DNA of 64,000 nucleotides from Paenibacillus_AA sp045062745 (GCF_045062745.1 NZ_JBJGED010000005.1:186001-250000), one strand, 5' to 3'. Shown: positions 26,000 to 34,859, counted from the stretch's first letter. Made by a program: numbers and translations. Notes: a model not told the origin generated them from the letters alone.

Positions 26000-27361
26000 T
26001 TGAGTTATGCCGATTCCGTCCAGAGGGTGATTGACCTTATCGAGGAGCGCCTGGAGGAGGAGCTTGAGCTTTCATCTCTCGCAGAGGTCGCCTATATTTC
26101 GGTCGCTCAGTTGTATCGGGTGTTTTATGCGCTTACTGGGCATCCCATTAAAGATTATATCCGCAAACGGAGAATTAGTGTTTCCGCCAATCACCTTCGT
26201 AATTCAAAGCTCACCGTCGAAGAAATCGCTTGGATGAGCGGTTTTGAAACTTATCCTGCTTTTGCCAAAGTGTTCAAGAAAATCGTAGGACTGACACCTG
26301 CTGCCTATCGGCAAGCAAACATTTTCTTCAGCTTCGAACCGATTCGGCTTCACGAGCAGGTCGCTTATAAGGAGGACAGGGATCAGACGGAGCGTTTCCC
26401 GGACGTCAAGGTAGCCCGGTTAGTGCCGGGGAGGATGTACACATATCTTCATTTGTCCGATCAAGCAGAGGGAATGGAAAAAGAGGGCTTCCGGATTGCA
26501 TGCGAGAAGCTTGCTGCACTGGCGGCGAACGGGAACGTGAAGTCAAGGGGCCGAATATTCGGTCATAATGTGGAAGTTCCCGATGAAGGAGGCGCACCTC
26601 GATATGGTTACAAAATGCTGATTGAGCTTCAAGAGGGGAAGTTTAACGATAACAGTCCGGTGTTTACGGAGGAGACGTTCAACGGGGGGCTCTATGCCAT
26701 ACGGAAGATTTCCGCCTTGTCACCCAGGACAGTTCAGGAAGGATGGAACCGGCTGTTGTCCGAATGGCTTCCGAGAAGCACATTCGAAATCGGAAACCAT
26801 CAATATGTGGAAGAATTCATAGCGTATAACGGTAAACTAACACGAATGAACCTTTATCTTCCCGTTCAGCGGAAGCTCGAGAATAAACCGATTGAAATCG
26901 TGGAGTTAACAGGAGTGTATGCTTGGTATTATCGGGGACACGGGCCGGCGGCACAGGCGGATGCCGAGCAAAGACTGATCGATTGGTACACAAAGGGCAC
27001 AGAAGAGTCTATACTTACAAATACCGGAAACTACTATATGTCTTATGCATACGGCCATTCTGCGGATTCGGACGATTATTGGTGGGAGAATGGGATTCTG
27101 ACCCGCGTCCGGGAGTCAAAAGGACTAGCCGGCCCGGAGGGGAAACGAATCGGGTTCGGCACTTACGCCTGCTGCACCACCCGGACCTACGGAATGCTCG
27201 GCGGCGTACTCGATCATATGTATCGGTGGATCGCGGCCAGCGGGGGTTATTGGCTGGATGAAGAGCGGCAATGGTTTGCGGAATATTCCACACCGGATGG
27301 ACGCGAAGTGGAGCATGAGACCATTGTAAAAGTCTATATCCCTATACAATCCAACTCATAG
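26000..27361 (+). CDS. AraC regulator with two GyrI-like domains
   Basis: A 453-aa regulator. AraC helix-turn-helix motifs occupy residues 1-105 (LSSLAEVAYISVAQLYRVFYALTG and VEEIAWMSGFETYPAFAKVFKKIVGLTPAAYR). Two GyrI/SbmC-like halves follow: about 135-285, with a typical WLPRSTFEIGNHQYVEEF end, and about 295-453, with TYACCTTRTYGMLGGVLDHMYRW and a terminal TIVKVYIPI. Two effector domains on one AraC protein is uncommon. TTG 26000 is used because AGGTGAG lies 4 nt upstream. The next gene starts 15 bp after its stop and also ends in a GyrI-like domain, so the two form an operon. Confidence 0.8.
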   Translation: MSYADSVQRVIDLIEERLEEELELSSLAEVAYISVAQLYRVFYALTGHPIKDYIRKRRISVSANHLRNSKLTVEEIAWMSGFETYPAFAKVFKKIVGLTPAAYRQANIFFSFEPIRLHEQVAYKEDRDQTERFPDVKVARLVPGRMYTYLHLSDQAEGMEKEGFRIACEKLAALAANGNVKSRGRIFGHNVEVPDEGGAPRYGYKMLIELQEGKFNDNSPVFTEETFNGGLYAIRKISALSPRTVQEGWNRLLSEWLPRSTFEIGNHQYVEEFIAYNGKLTRMNLYLPVQRKLENKPIEIVELTGVYAWYYRGHGPAAQADAEQRLIDWYTKGTEESILTNTGNYYMSYAYGHSADSDDYWWENGILTRVRESKGLAGPEGKRIGFGTYACCTTRTYGMLGGVLDHMYRWIAASGGYWLDEERQWFAEYSTPDGREVEHETIVKVYIPIQSNS

Positions 27362-27376
27362 AGGAGAGTGCCGCAA

Positions 27377-28864
27377 TTGAAAAAGTTAGCAAAGCCTAAT
27401 CATGAAGAAAACTTTCAGCCACAACGGGTAACACAAGCCTTCAAGGTGCTTAAGGGTAACTCCGGCAACAACGAGGGCCTCCAACAAAATGAGCCAATCC
27501 TGCATTCAACCGGGCTTGAGTCCGCGATCGATCTGGTAACCTTGGTGCAGCTGCCCGCCAGGAAACTTGCCCAAACGGTCAGTTTCTATGCTAAGGTGCT
27601 AGGATTAGAGCTGGAATACCCGGAGCGACCGATTGAACGAAACACGTTTTTACGCACCGTACCAAGAACTGCACCTGGTCTGCACATCCTGGAAACCCCG
27701 GAAATGGAATTCCGCCATCTGCATGGTACGGTAAATGGAAGACTGCAAGAATACTTGGCCTTATACATCAAAGATCTGGCGGTGTTGAAAGAGAGTTTGT
27801 CCAAAGCAGGTGCCGACATACTGGTGGAACCGACCAACGGTTATATGTCCTTCTTCGATCCGGAAGGCCACCTGATCGGGGCTTACGAGAGGACCGAAGC
27901 CGGAATTGACAATTGTTTTGAAACTAACATTACCGGTTTCCGGCACGTCCAGATGCACGTATCGGATCCCGCAAGTACGGCCGTTTTCTTTGAAAATGCA
28001 CTTGGTTTACGGCGTTTCACGGCGGAAGACGGTTCGATCAGCATGGGGACAAATAGCAATGAAAAAAATCAGCCCGTCATCCGGCTGGTACAACAGGAGG
28101 ACCCGGCGAATCCGCTTCCCATGCACTGGATTCTTCACGGCCGTCCGAAGCACGCGTTAGAGTTGCATTCGAAGAACATTGGTGCATTGGCAGTGCGGGT
28201 GCTGGAGAATGGTGGGACCGTGAAAGAGGAGCTCGAATTCGGTGGTTGCGGCGGTTATTTGAAGCTTTACACGCCCGATGGCCATTACTTGTGGGTGAAT
28301 CAGAATGTCAGGTACAGCGATGGCTACAAGCCGGAACGAGTACCTGCGCCGTTAATAATGATGCATCGTAAAACCAGAAGTGAGGTGCAGGCGATAGTGA
28401 TGGAGGATATGAAACCCTATGTAGTCGAACATGGAGATTTAAAATTGATTGGCATTCCGTGTATCAGTTTGCAAGATATGAGCGGAAAATATCGCCATGC
28501 CAAGGAAGGTCTGCTGTCCTCTGCTAAGCATTTGCCGTCTGTCAAGAATCCCTTCATTCAATACGGAATTTGGCCGGAGGCGGATACGCAGGGGAGCGCC
28601 GACCTGCATGCCTATATTCTTTGTGTCGAGGTTGAATCATTCGAAGGCATTCCGGAGTGGTATTTCCGGACCACGTTGCCTCCCCAGAAGTGTGTTGTAG
28701 TGGCCAATAAACAAGGGGATTTTAACGCTGCCAGCCTCGCAGTAGATCAATACATCAGAGAAAGAGGTATGGAAGTTGGCTCAGAGGGCCGCAAGTACAT
28801 CATATGTGAACGGTATAATGATAACGCTGAAGGGTTTGCCCGCTACTCGCTCCCGATCCAATAA
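27377..28864 (+). CDS. VOC (glyoxalase-fold) protein fused to a GyrI-like domain
   Basis: A 495-aa protein of three parts. Two VOC/glyoxalase-like modules lie at about 50-170 (TVSFYAKVLGLELEYP, then GYMSFFDPEGHLIGAYER) and 185-315 (FRHVQMHVSDPASTAVFFENALGL, then GGYLKLYTPDGHYLWV). A C-terminal GyrI-like domain (about 335-495) has FIQYGIWPEAD, VEVESFEGIPEWYFRTTLP and YSLPI. VOC folds bind or detoxify small molecules, often with a metal; GyrI folds bind drug-like ligands. A sequestration or detoxification role is therefore plausible (inference). TTG 27377 follows GAGGAG by 10 nt; a GTG at 27368 is too close to it. Confidence 0.75.
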   Translation: MKKLAKPNHEENFQPQRVTQAFKVLKGNSGNNEGLQQNEPILHSTGLESAIDLVTLVQLPARKLAQTVSFYAKVLGLELEYPERPIERNTFLRTVPRTAPGLHILETPEMEFRHLHGTVNGRLQEYLALYIKDLAVLKESLSKAGADILVEPTNGYMSFFDPEGHLIGAYERTEAGIDNCFETNITGFRHVQMHVSDPASTAVFFENALGLRRFTAEDGSISMGTNSNEKNQPVIRLVQQEDPANPLPMHWILHGRPKHALELHSKNIGALAVRVLENGGTVKEELEFGGCGGYLKLYTPDGHYLWVNQNVRYSDGYKPERVPAPLIMMHRKTRSEVQAIVMEDMKPYVVEHGDLKLIGIPCISLQDMSGKYRHAKEGLLSSAKHLPSVKNPFIQYGIWPEADTQGSADLHAYILCVEVESFEGIPEWYFRTTLPPQKCVVVANKQGDFNAASLAVDQYIRERGMEVGSEGRKYIICERYNDNAEGFARYSLPIQ

Positions 28865-29084
28865 AGCGTTTTTCCAACAAGACAAACCATCCCACGCCGA
28901 CTAAATGCGGAATGGGGTGGCAACTTCTGCGGTTCCACCGAGAATTCTAGCAAATTCACTACACAGATCCGACCGCTAACGCGCTTATAAGGCATACCAG
29001 GCGGGGTGTACGATGCCATCCGTTCGGTTCGCAATAGTCCGAGGTTTATAGTATGCTATATACATAAGGGAGGAGAGGGAATAT

Positions 29085-29582
29085 ATGGTGAAACAATTGA
29101 TCGTCGGAGACGCCATGCATGAGCTGGCCACTACGCGCCGCATCCTGGAAAGTTTGCCTGAGGAGCATATGACGTGGAAGCCGCACGTGAAATCGATGTC
29201 GTTGGGCGGGCTGGCCACGCACCTGATCAACCTGCTCAACTGGCAAATCGCGATTTTTCTTTACCCCGAATTCGATCTTTCTACCGTGCCGCTTCGGCGG
29301 GAAGCTTTGGGAAGACGCGAAGACGTGCTGGAGGAATTCGACGCGAACATCGTCAAGCTTGAAAAGCTGATAGCCGAATGCGACGAGAAAACGCTCGGCG
29401 AGGAATGGACTTTGCGGAACGGCGACCATATCATTTTGCGCCAACCACGGGCGATCGCACTCCGCACCTTCGGTTTAAGCCACATGGTCCACCACCGGGC
29501 GCAGCTCGGGGTTTATTTGCGGCTTCTCGATATTCCGGTGCCGGGCGTCTACGGTCCCTCGGCCGACGAGGAAGGCAAATGA
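29085..29582 (+). CDS. DinB-family protein
   Basis: A 165-aa DinB/YfiT-like four-helix protein. Candidate metal ligands are in GGLATHLINLLNWQ (about residues 45-58) and SHMVHHRAQLGVYLRLL (about 131-147), the classical spacing of this superfamily. Such proteins are often thiol-S-transferases (bacillithiol) or have no known reaction. A strong GGGAGGAGAGGG precedes ATG 29085. It is monocistronic with its own terminator. The 220 bases upstream (28865-29084) hold a GGTGG/CCACC hairpin but no gene. Confidence 0.8.
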   Translation: MVKQLIVGDAMHELATTRRILESLPEEHMTWKPHVKSMSLGGLATHLINLLNWQIAIFLYPEFDLSTVPLRREALGRREDVLEEFDANIVKLEKLIAECDEKTLGEEWTLRNGDHIILRQPRAIALRTFGLSHMVHHRAQLGVYLRLLDIPVPGVYGPSADEEGK

Positions 29583-29596
29583 ACTAAGACGCGCCG

Positions 29597-29643
29597 AAAA
29601 GTCGCAGGGCATCGGCATGACCGCCGGCCTCTGCGACTTTTTT
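29597..29643 (+). terminator. Rho-independent terminator
   Basis: GTCGCAG (29601-29607) pairs with CTGCGAC around a 23-nt GC-rich loop, with AAAA before and TTTTTT after. Confidence 0.8.
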
Positions 29644-29671
29644 ACACGGATGCTAAGACATTTATATATGG

Positions 29672-29730
29672 TTGACTGCTAGAAGAGAAAAATATAGATC
29701 CATATTGGCGCGCGCACAGCGCGGTTTTTT
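29672..29730 (+). promoter_or_regulatory. Promoter followed at once by a terminator-like hairpin
   Basis: TTGACT (29672-29677) and TATAGA (29693-29698) form a possible promoter with a short 15-bp spacer. CGCGC/GCGCG (29709-29723) with a 5-nt loop and six T residues lies just after the expected start. This would work as an attenuator in the leader of the DUF6843-like gene. Confidence 0.35.
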
Positions 29731-29788
29731 GTTTACTGAGGACATGAGGCAGGTCATAGTAGGTCAGAAAACCAGAGGAGGGTGATCA

Positions 29789-30163
29789 ATGAAAAAGTAT
29801 GTATTTGTAGCCGCGGCAATTACATGCTTGGTAATGGGTTTTTTCTTTCTAGTTGCTACAACAAATAAATATCCTCTTCATATTTACCTTGTACCCGAAA
29901 ATTTTGTTGGAGAAGTAGAAGTAACTTTTGAACAAACGGCTTTCCCGCCACTTCCTAAAGAAAGAAATTCATACATTTATAACATACCTGCGTCAGGAAA
30001 GTTAAAAACCTCGAATAAAATGGAAAGCGGACCTGTTGAAGTATACTATGTTGATAACCAGGGACAGCGGAAGAAAGTAAGCCATGAAGAATTTCATGGG
30101 GTGTCTTCACATGGCGGCGACAGAGAAACAACTGCAACAACCTTTATTGGTAAAATCGAATAA
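29789..30163 (+). CDS. DUF6843-like membrane-anchored or exported protein
   Basis: A 124-aa protein. The N-terminus MKKYVFVAAAITCLVMGFFFLVA is a signal or anchor segment without a proper lipobox. The outside part has the DUF6843-type pattern HIYLVPENFVGEVEVTFEQ, then PLPKERNSYIYNIPASGKLKTSNKMESG. The function of that domain is unknown. GAGGAGGG lies 6-7 nt before ATG 29789. The base composition is more AT-rich than its neighbours. An alpha/beta hydrolase gene follows 50 bp later with its own ribosome site; there is no terminator between them. Confidence 0.65.
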   Translation: MKKYVFVAAAITCLVMGFFFLVATTNKYPLHIYLVPENFVGEVEVTFEQTAFPPLPKERNSYIYNIPASGKLKTSNKMESGPVEVYYVDNQGQRKKVSHEEFHGVSSHGGDRETTATTFIGKIE

Positions 30164-30212
30164 ACGAAATTGATGTGAATCAAAAATGATGTTGCCGGGG
30201 GGAAAGTAGTCG

Positions 30213-30974
30213 ATGGGGACGAAAGAAACGAATAAGCTCAATCATGAAATAGTGGATCATATCCCGCTCATCTGGGAGGAGCCGGACGGAGAGCGGAACG
30301 GGCACCTAGTCATCTGGCTTCCGGGGCTGACCGGCGGCAAGGACGGACTACGACCGCATCTGCGCATGTTCGCCGACGCTGGCTTCGTAGCCGTATCGTA
30401 CGATCCGTATGAACACGGGGAGCGGATGAGGGAGAGCCGCGAGCTGTTTATCGGGAAACTAAGGAGTAACAAGCGCCGTTACTTCTGGCCGATGATCGCA
30501 ATGACGGCGGAGGAATATCCGCGAGTGATCGACTGGGCGGTAGAACGATTTGGACTGACGGGTGGCGTGATGGCCGGGGGCATCTCGATGGGCGGTGACA
30601 TCGCCTTGGTCGCGGCAGGTTTGGACAATCGGATCACCGCGGTGGCGGCCTGCATATCGACGCCCGATTGGCTGCGTCCGGGCACGGATGAAGAAGAGAG
30701 CCATCCGGATACGTATGCCTGGAATTGTTACCACCGCTGCAATCCGCTCACCAATGCGAACAAGTATGAACATGCTCCCGCGATTCGCTTCCTGAATGGG
30801 GCCCAAGATGGTCATGTACCACCAGACGGAGCGCACAAGTTCAGGGCGGCGCTGTTGGATCATTATGCGGCCTGTCCCGAACGTTTCGAGATTACCGAAT
30901 TCGACGTGGCTAACCAATTTACCGATGGCATGTTGAACGGGGCATTAGAATGGTTCGTCCGAAATACGAATTGA
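30213..30974 (+). CDS. Alpha/beta hydrolase (dienelactone hydrolase-like)
   Basis: A 253-aa soluble hydrolase. The oxyanion-side LVIWLPGLTGGKDG, the nucleophile elbow GGISMGG (Ser about residue 130) and the acid segment FLNGAQDGHVPP (Asp about 206) are present. Where relatives have the catalytic His in a G-H-x-x-T context, this protein reads FDVANQFTDGM, so the His may be replaced by Asn or supplied from elsewhere. It resembles peptidase-S9/DLH-type esterases. ATG 30213 follows GGGGGGAAAG. It is convergent with the 64-aa membrane protein, with only 16 bp between them and no clear terminator. Confidence 0.75.
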   Translation: MGTKETNKLNHEIVDHIPLIWEEPDGERNGHLVIWLPGLTGGKDGLRPHLRMFADAGFVAVSYDPYEHGERMRESRELFIGKLRSNKRRYFWPMIAMTAEEYPRVIDWAVERFGLTGGVMAGGISMGGDIALVAAGLDNRITAVAACISTPDWLRPGTDEEESHPDTYAWNCYHRCNPLTNANKYEHAPAIRFLNGAQDGHVPPDGAHKFRAALLDHYAACPERFEITEFDVANQFTDGMLNGALEWFVRNTN

Positions 30975-30990
30975 AAATAATTCAGATTCG

Positions 30991-31185
30991 CTACTTGTTA
31001 TTTTTGTGTTTCTTTTTCAAACTAGGAAAAACGAAGAGAGTCGGCACCCCTCCCCAGTCGTAATAACCAGACGAACCGTATATCTCAGCCAAGCTGTAAG
31101 CGACTAATACTGGTAAGAGACCAATTGCAAAAATAGCAAACAATAATCCGAAGCTAATGGATTTTATAATGGCACTTATTTTCAT
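30991..31185 (-). CDS. Small membrane protein (64 aa)
   Basis: The product has one hydrophobic segment of about 25 residues (IIKSISFGLLFAIFAIGLLPVLVAYSLAEIYG) and a basic tail with KKKHKNNK. The ATG at 31185 is chosen because TTGGAGA lies 8 nt upstream; the open frame extends further without a suitable site. It is divergent from the marR gene, and an 8-bp-arm palindrome lies between them, so MarR control is likely (inference). The function is unknown. Confidence 0.5.
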   Translation of the reverse strand: MKISAIIKSISFGLLFAIFAIGLLPVLVAYSLAEIYGSSGYYDWGGVPTLFVFPSLKKKHKNNK

Positions 31186-31230
31186 GAAACTCATCTCCAA
31201 ATCTAATGTAGGATATTGTTCACCTTTGAT

Positions 31231-31253
31231 TTTATATCGCATTAAGATATAAA
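31231..31253. promoter_or_regulatory. Palindromic operator between marR and the small membrane gene
   Basis: TTTATATC (31231-31238) and GATATAAA (31246-31253) are perfect inverted arms separated by 7 bp. Its place between divergent starts fits a MarR-family operator controlling both genes. Confidence 0.55.
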
Positions 31254-31274
31254 TATGTAAAGGAGCACGTACTA

Positions 31275-31682
31275 ATGCCAGATCAAAACTTCTCGAAGCC
31301 GTTATACGAGCAGTTGGCGGAGTTTAGATATAAGCTGCGCATTTTCATTCACTTCAGTGAAAATGCCGCCAGAGAGGTAGGATTAACCCCCCAACAACAC
31401 CAATTACTTCTTGCCATCCAAGGGTATCCGGGACGTGATTACGCAACCGTCTCCGAGGCGGCCGAAAAGCTACAGATCACACATCATGCTTGTGTGGGGT
31501 TAGTAACCCGCTGCGAAAAATCCGATCTAGTCAAGCGACGTCCTAATCCGAACGATGCGCGAAGTGTTCATATTTCATTAACGGATAAAGGGATTGAGCT
31601 CTTGGGTCGATTATCGGCTGTGCATCTAAAGCAACTTCGAAATCTCCAATTGGATCTAACTTCGTTCGAAGATATCCAATAA
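31275..31682 (+). CDS. MarR family transcriptional regulator
   Basis: A 135-aa winged-helix repressor. The recognition region is ATVSEAAEKLQITHHACVGLVTRCEKSDLVKRRPNPNDARSVHISLTDKG (about residues 58-105), including the D-x-R wing motif NDARSVHI. N- and C-terminal helices form the dimer. There is no conserved redox Cys of the OhrR type. AAAGGAG lies 9 nt before ATG 31275. It is divergent from the 64-aa membrane protein with a palindrome between, and followed by its own terminator. Confidence 0.87.
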   Translation: MPDQNFSKPLYEQLAEFRYKLRIFIHFSENAAREVGLTPQQHQLLLAIQGYPGRDYATVSEAAEKLQITHHACVGLVTRCEKSDLVKRRPNPNDARSVHISLTDKGIELLGRLSAVHLKQLRNLQLDLTSFEDIQ

Positions 31683-31704
31683 TCGAGTTAGTGAAACAAT
31701 CATG

Positions 31705-31735
31705 ACCGCTGGATTCAACATATCCAGCGGTTTTT
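31705..31735 (+). terminator. Rho-independent terminator
   Basis: ACCGCTGGAT/ATCCAGCGGT, a 10-bp perfect stem with a 7-nt loop and TTTTTC tail, separates marR from the sugar locus that follows. Confidence 0.85.
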
Positions 31736-31816
31736 CTTTATGGATTAAGTAATATCCATTATATAGAATGCATAATGTTGAATGAGCACACCACCACTAG
31801 GGAATGAGGTTATTTC

Positions 31817-32518
31817 ATGAAGGATAGGGTAACGAAGCAGACGATTCTGGAGAACAAAAACATCAGCGAGGACATCGTAGAGCTGATCAAACAGCAAATC
31901 GTCGATGGTGAGCTTAACCCGGGAGAACGGATCGTGGAAACCAAAATGGCCAAGGAGCTCGGCATAAGCCAGACGCCGGTAAGGGAAGCGATCCGCCAGC
32001 TGTCGGGCGAGGGCATCATCAAGATCGTGACGAATAAGGGTCCCATCGTACGCGAGTTTCATATGCGGGACGTATTTGAAATCTACTCGCTTCGCGCCGT
32101 TTTGGAAGGGCTTTCAATCCGTTTGGCGACCTATAACGCAACCGAAAAGGATATCCGGCATCTGCAAGAATTTTATGAGGCGATGAAGGCAAAGCTGCAC
32201 GACGATACCGTAGCATCGCTGCTAACGGAGTCGCTCTACATCCATCAATCCATCATCCGGTTGTCCAACCATGAACGGCTCGCCTCCATGTACAAATCGA
32301 TTGCGTTCCAAATTACGCTGGTCAACCGCATCCTTGGGAAGAAATCGACCAAGGCCAAAGAAGTCGAGCAGCATTGGGAATTGATCGAAGCACTGATCGG
32401 CCGCGATCCGGATGAAGCGGAGAAGGTCATGCGCAGGCACATCCACCGCTCATACCGGGAGTTTGCGGAGCTGAACGCGGTGGACAGTTCCGAGTTTCAG
32501 GACGGAGTATGGTTTTAA
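31817..32518 (+). CDS. GntR family regulator (FCD) heading the sugar locus
   Basis: A 233-aa regulator. The winged helix has IVDGELNPGERIVETKMAKELGISQTPVREAIRQLSGEGII (about residues 29-69). The helical FCD domain has EIYSLRAVLEGLSIRLA, SLYIHQSIIRLS and a terminal EKVMRRHIHRSYREF. It is the first gene of a same-strand run reaching 46779; the glycosidase starts 26 bp after its stop. A CATTAT/ATAATG dyad at 31757-31777 could be its operator. FCD proteins usually sense sugar acids or related carboxylates, which would fit a pathway with oxidised sugar intermediates. Confidence 0.87.
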   Translation: MKDRVTKQTILENKNISEDIVELIKQQIVDGELNPGERIVETKMAKELGISQTPVREAIRQLSGEGIIKIVTNKGPIVREFHMRDVFEIYSLRAVLEGLSIRLATYNATEKDIRHLQEFYEAMKAKLHDDTVASLLTESLYIHQSIIRLSNHERLASMYKSIAFQITLVNRILGKKSTKAKEVEQHWELIEALIGRDPDEAEKVMRRHIHRSYREFAELNAVDSSEFQDGVWF

Positions 32519-32543
32519 AAAAGAGGGGAGGGGGACTGCACAT

Positions 32544-34823
32544 ATGATGCACAATTCGCTATTGATCCGCGATCGCCTTCGGCAAACGAATAACAACCCG
32601 CTGCACCAAGGCAGAAGAGACCCGCACCGATTTGTTCGCCAGCTGACATCGGAGTTTTCGGTAGGATCAGGAGAGATTGAGTTGAGCGGGAGCTGGGCCG
32701 TCATTCGTCGCGGCGACTATCCTGGCTTGCATGAAGCGGCAGAAGACCTTCAAGACTTTCTCGCGAAATGCGGCATTGATGTGATCGGCACTCCGGAGGA
32801 CCGACAAATTGTTCTTCGTATCGATGACGAGGTTCCTTCCGGAGGGTTCCGGCGAACGGTGGATCCGCACAGCATCCAAATTTCCGCTGCCGATATGCGC
32901 GGGCTATGGGCGGGGGTCGTCGATCTGGAAAAAGAGATTTCCGTTCGGGGAGCGCCGGTGCTGAGTGTGGGCGAGGTCACAAGGCAACCGCGATGGAAGA
33001 CGCAGATCAGTCAGGCTCCGTTCGGCTCCAATTACCTGGTGCCCGATTTGTCGCCGGAATACTTATCGGATGACGCTTTCCGAGTGCTCGCCCATTCCGG
33101 TGTGAACGGCATGACGATTTACGGCGATTGGCTGCTCTATGTGTGCAGCGACATTTATCCTGAACTCAATTGCCCGGATTATGAACAGAACATCGGCACT
33201 CTGCGGAATGCGGCGGAGAGAGCGATGAAGTATGGGATCCAGTTGTATTATGTCCCCGTTAGCCCTAAGCTGGCTTTCGACCATCCGTTGTTTATGAGGG
33301 TGCCGGAAGCAAGGGGGGCGAAAATATTCGCCGGCCTAAAACGCGACGCCAAACCGATCCATAACCTTTGCACCTCACACGAGGAGACGCTGGCTTTTCA
33401 CGCTGAAGTGATGGCTAACCTGTTCAAGGAAATCCCGCAGCTCGGCGGCCTGAACCTCATCATCGGCGGAGAATCCTACTACCACTGCTTCATGCGGCCC
33501 GACAAAACTGGTCTTCTCCCCGGGATGAAAACGAACTGCCCTCGATGCTCGGGACGGACACCGGAAGATACGGTGAATGGGCTGCTGAAGGCGACGGCGG
33601 AGGCTGTGCACCGATATAAGCCGGATGCGCCTGTCGCGGCTTGGCCATACAGCGCGTTCATCTGGTCCAGCGACCCGGCCCAACTGGAGCTGCTTCAAGG
33701 CTTGGATCCTCAGGTCACGTGGCTGAACACGATCGACAAGGACGAATGGGCGCCCAAGGATGGCTACCGGAAAAAGATTTGGGATTACAGCATCGATTAC
33801 ACAGGACCGGCCAGCAATTTGTTGAAGCAGGCCGACATTCTACAAGAACGGGGCATTGATCTGTTCGTGAAGACGGAAACCGCGCTCGGCCTCGAATGTA
33901 TTCAATATCCTTACATGCCCAGCCTGCACCGATTGGCGGAGAAATGGCGGAATGTCGCTTCCCTGCATCCAGCCGGCGTGCTGCAATCGTGGATGTTTTT
34001 CGGCTTTTGGGGATCCCGGGCGGAGGAGCTTGGCTGGTGGACGTCCTGGTACCCGGAGAAGCCAGTTGAGGAAGTGCTGTCTGCGATGGCCAAGAGAGAC
34101 TTCGGGGCGCTCGGCACGGATATGGTTCGAGTATGGGCGAAGATAAGCGAAGCGGTCTCGCATCTGCCTTACATCGCCACTTACTTTACGGGGCCCGAGT
34201 TTATCGGACCGGCACATCCGCTATTCTTTGGCGACGAGGCTGAAAAAAGAGAGGAATTCCAGGCGCTGCTCTATTACCTGCAGGAAAACGAGGAAACGTT
34301 TTCGACGACAGTTAACGAGGTTAAGCATTCACTCGTGATGGAAGAAGTGCCGCACAATCAGATCAAGGCCGTTATGAGAATGGAGACCGAAGAAGACTAC
34401 TGGTCCGTGTTCATGAGGGAGTACGAAAGCGCCGTGCAGCTCTCACAGGAGGCTCTTCATATTCTTGAGGCGCTGCCGGAAGGGGACGATGCGGTGATTC
34501 AAGCTTCACTTGCGGAAGAGAAGCAGTTATGTGAATTGGTTTACCGAACCTTCCGATCCACCGTTAACGCCTATACCTTTTTGACAAGCAAACAGAGCGG
34601 GGATATGCCGAGCATGCTGGAAACGGCGGAGAACGAGCTGGAAAACGCGAAGCTGGCGCGCCGCATCTATTCGGACTCGCCTTGGCTCGACTTGTCGCTT
34701 CGCGTAGACGGCAAATACCCCTCCAGCTTGCAGATGATAGACGTAAAAATCAGAATCATGGAGGAAGAAATCCGGAATGCAAAGGGGGGGGGTCAACAGA
34801 TCAGGAAAAACTTAACGTCATGA
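32544..34823 (+). CDS. GH20-like glycoside hydrolase, cytoplasmic
   Basis: A 759-aa protein without a signal peptide. The N-terminus (about residues 45-145) resembles the alpha/beta zincin-like domain that precedes GH20 and GH67 barrels (PGLHEAAEDLQDFLAKCGIDV, then IQISAADMRGLWAGVVDLEKEI). A TIM-barrel-like region follows, with LNLIIGGESYYHCFM, a CPRCSGR pair and a WLNTIDKDEW segment. The C-terminal 200 residues are helical and charged. Candidate acids are in GGESYY and KTETALGLE, but the family cannot be fixed by eye. It probably cleaves an imported oligosaccharide. GGGAGGGGG precedes ATG 32544. It lies between the GntR gene and the importer. Confidence 0.65.
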   Translation: MMHNSLLIRDRLRQTNNNPLHQGRRDPHRFVRQLTSEFSVGSGEIELSGSWAVIRRGDYPGLHEAAEDLQDFLAKCGIDVIGTPEDRQIVLRIDDEVPSGGFRRTVDPHSIQISAADMRGLWAGVVDLEKEISVRGAPVLSVGEVTRQPRWKTQISQAPFGSNYLVPDLSPEYLSDDAFRVLAHSGVNGMTIYGDWLLYVCSDIYPELNCPDYEQNIGTLRNAAERAMKYGIQLYYVPVSPKLAFDHPLFMRVPEARGAKIFAGLKRDAKPIHNLCTSHEETLAFHAEVMANLFKEIPQLGGLNLIIGGESYYHCFMRPDKTGLLPGMKTNCPRCSGRTPEDTVNGLLKATAEAVHRYKPDAPVAAWPYSAFIWSSDPAQLELLQGLDPQVTWLNTIDKDEWAPKDGYRKKIWDYSIDYTGPASNLLKQADILQERGIDLFVKTETALGLECIQYPYMPSLHRLAEKWRNVASLHPAGVLQSWMFFGFWGSRAEELGWWTSWYPEKPVEEVLSAMAKRDFGALGTDMVRVWAKISEAVSHLPYIATYFTGPEFIGPAHPLFFGDEAEKREEFQALLYYLQENEETFSTTVNEVKHSLVMEEVPHNQIKAVMRMETEEDYWSVFMREYESAVQLSQEALHILEALPEGDDAVIQASLAEEKQLCELVYRTFRSTVNAYTFLTSKQSGDMPSMLETAENELENAKLARRIYSDSPWLDLSLRVDGKYPSSLQMIDVKIRIMEEEIRNAKGGGQQIRKNLTS

Positions 34824-34859
34824 ATAATTAACGATGTCAACGCCCCCAGTCTGGTTAGA

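Noticed and set aside
28905..28955. T-box-like string: on the minus strand GGTGGAACCGC resembles the T-box antiterminator core.
   Set aside because: No specifier stem, no terminator pair and no minus-strand gene downstream. It is explained by a simple GGTGG/CCACC hairpin.
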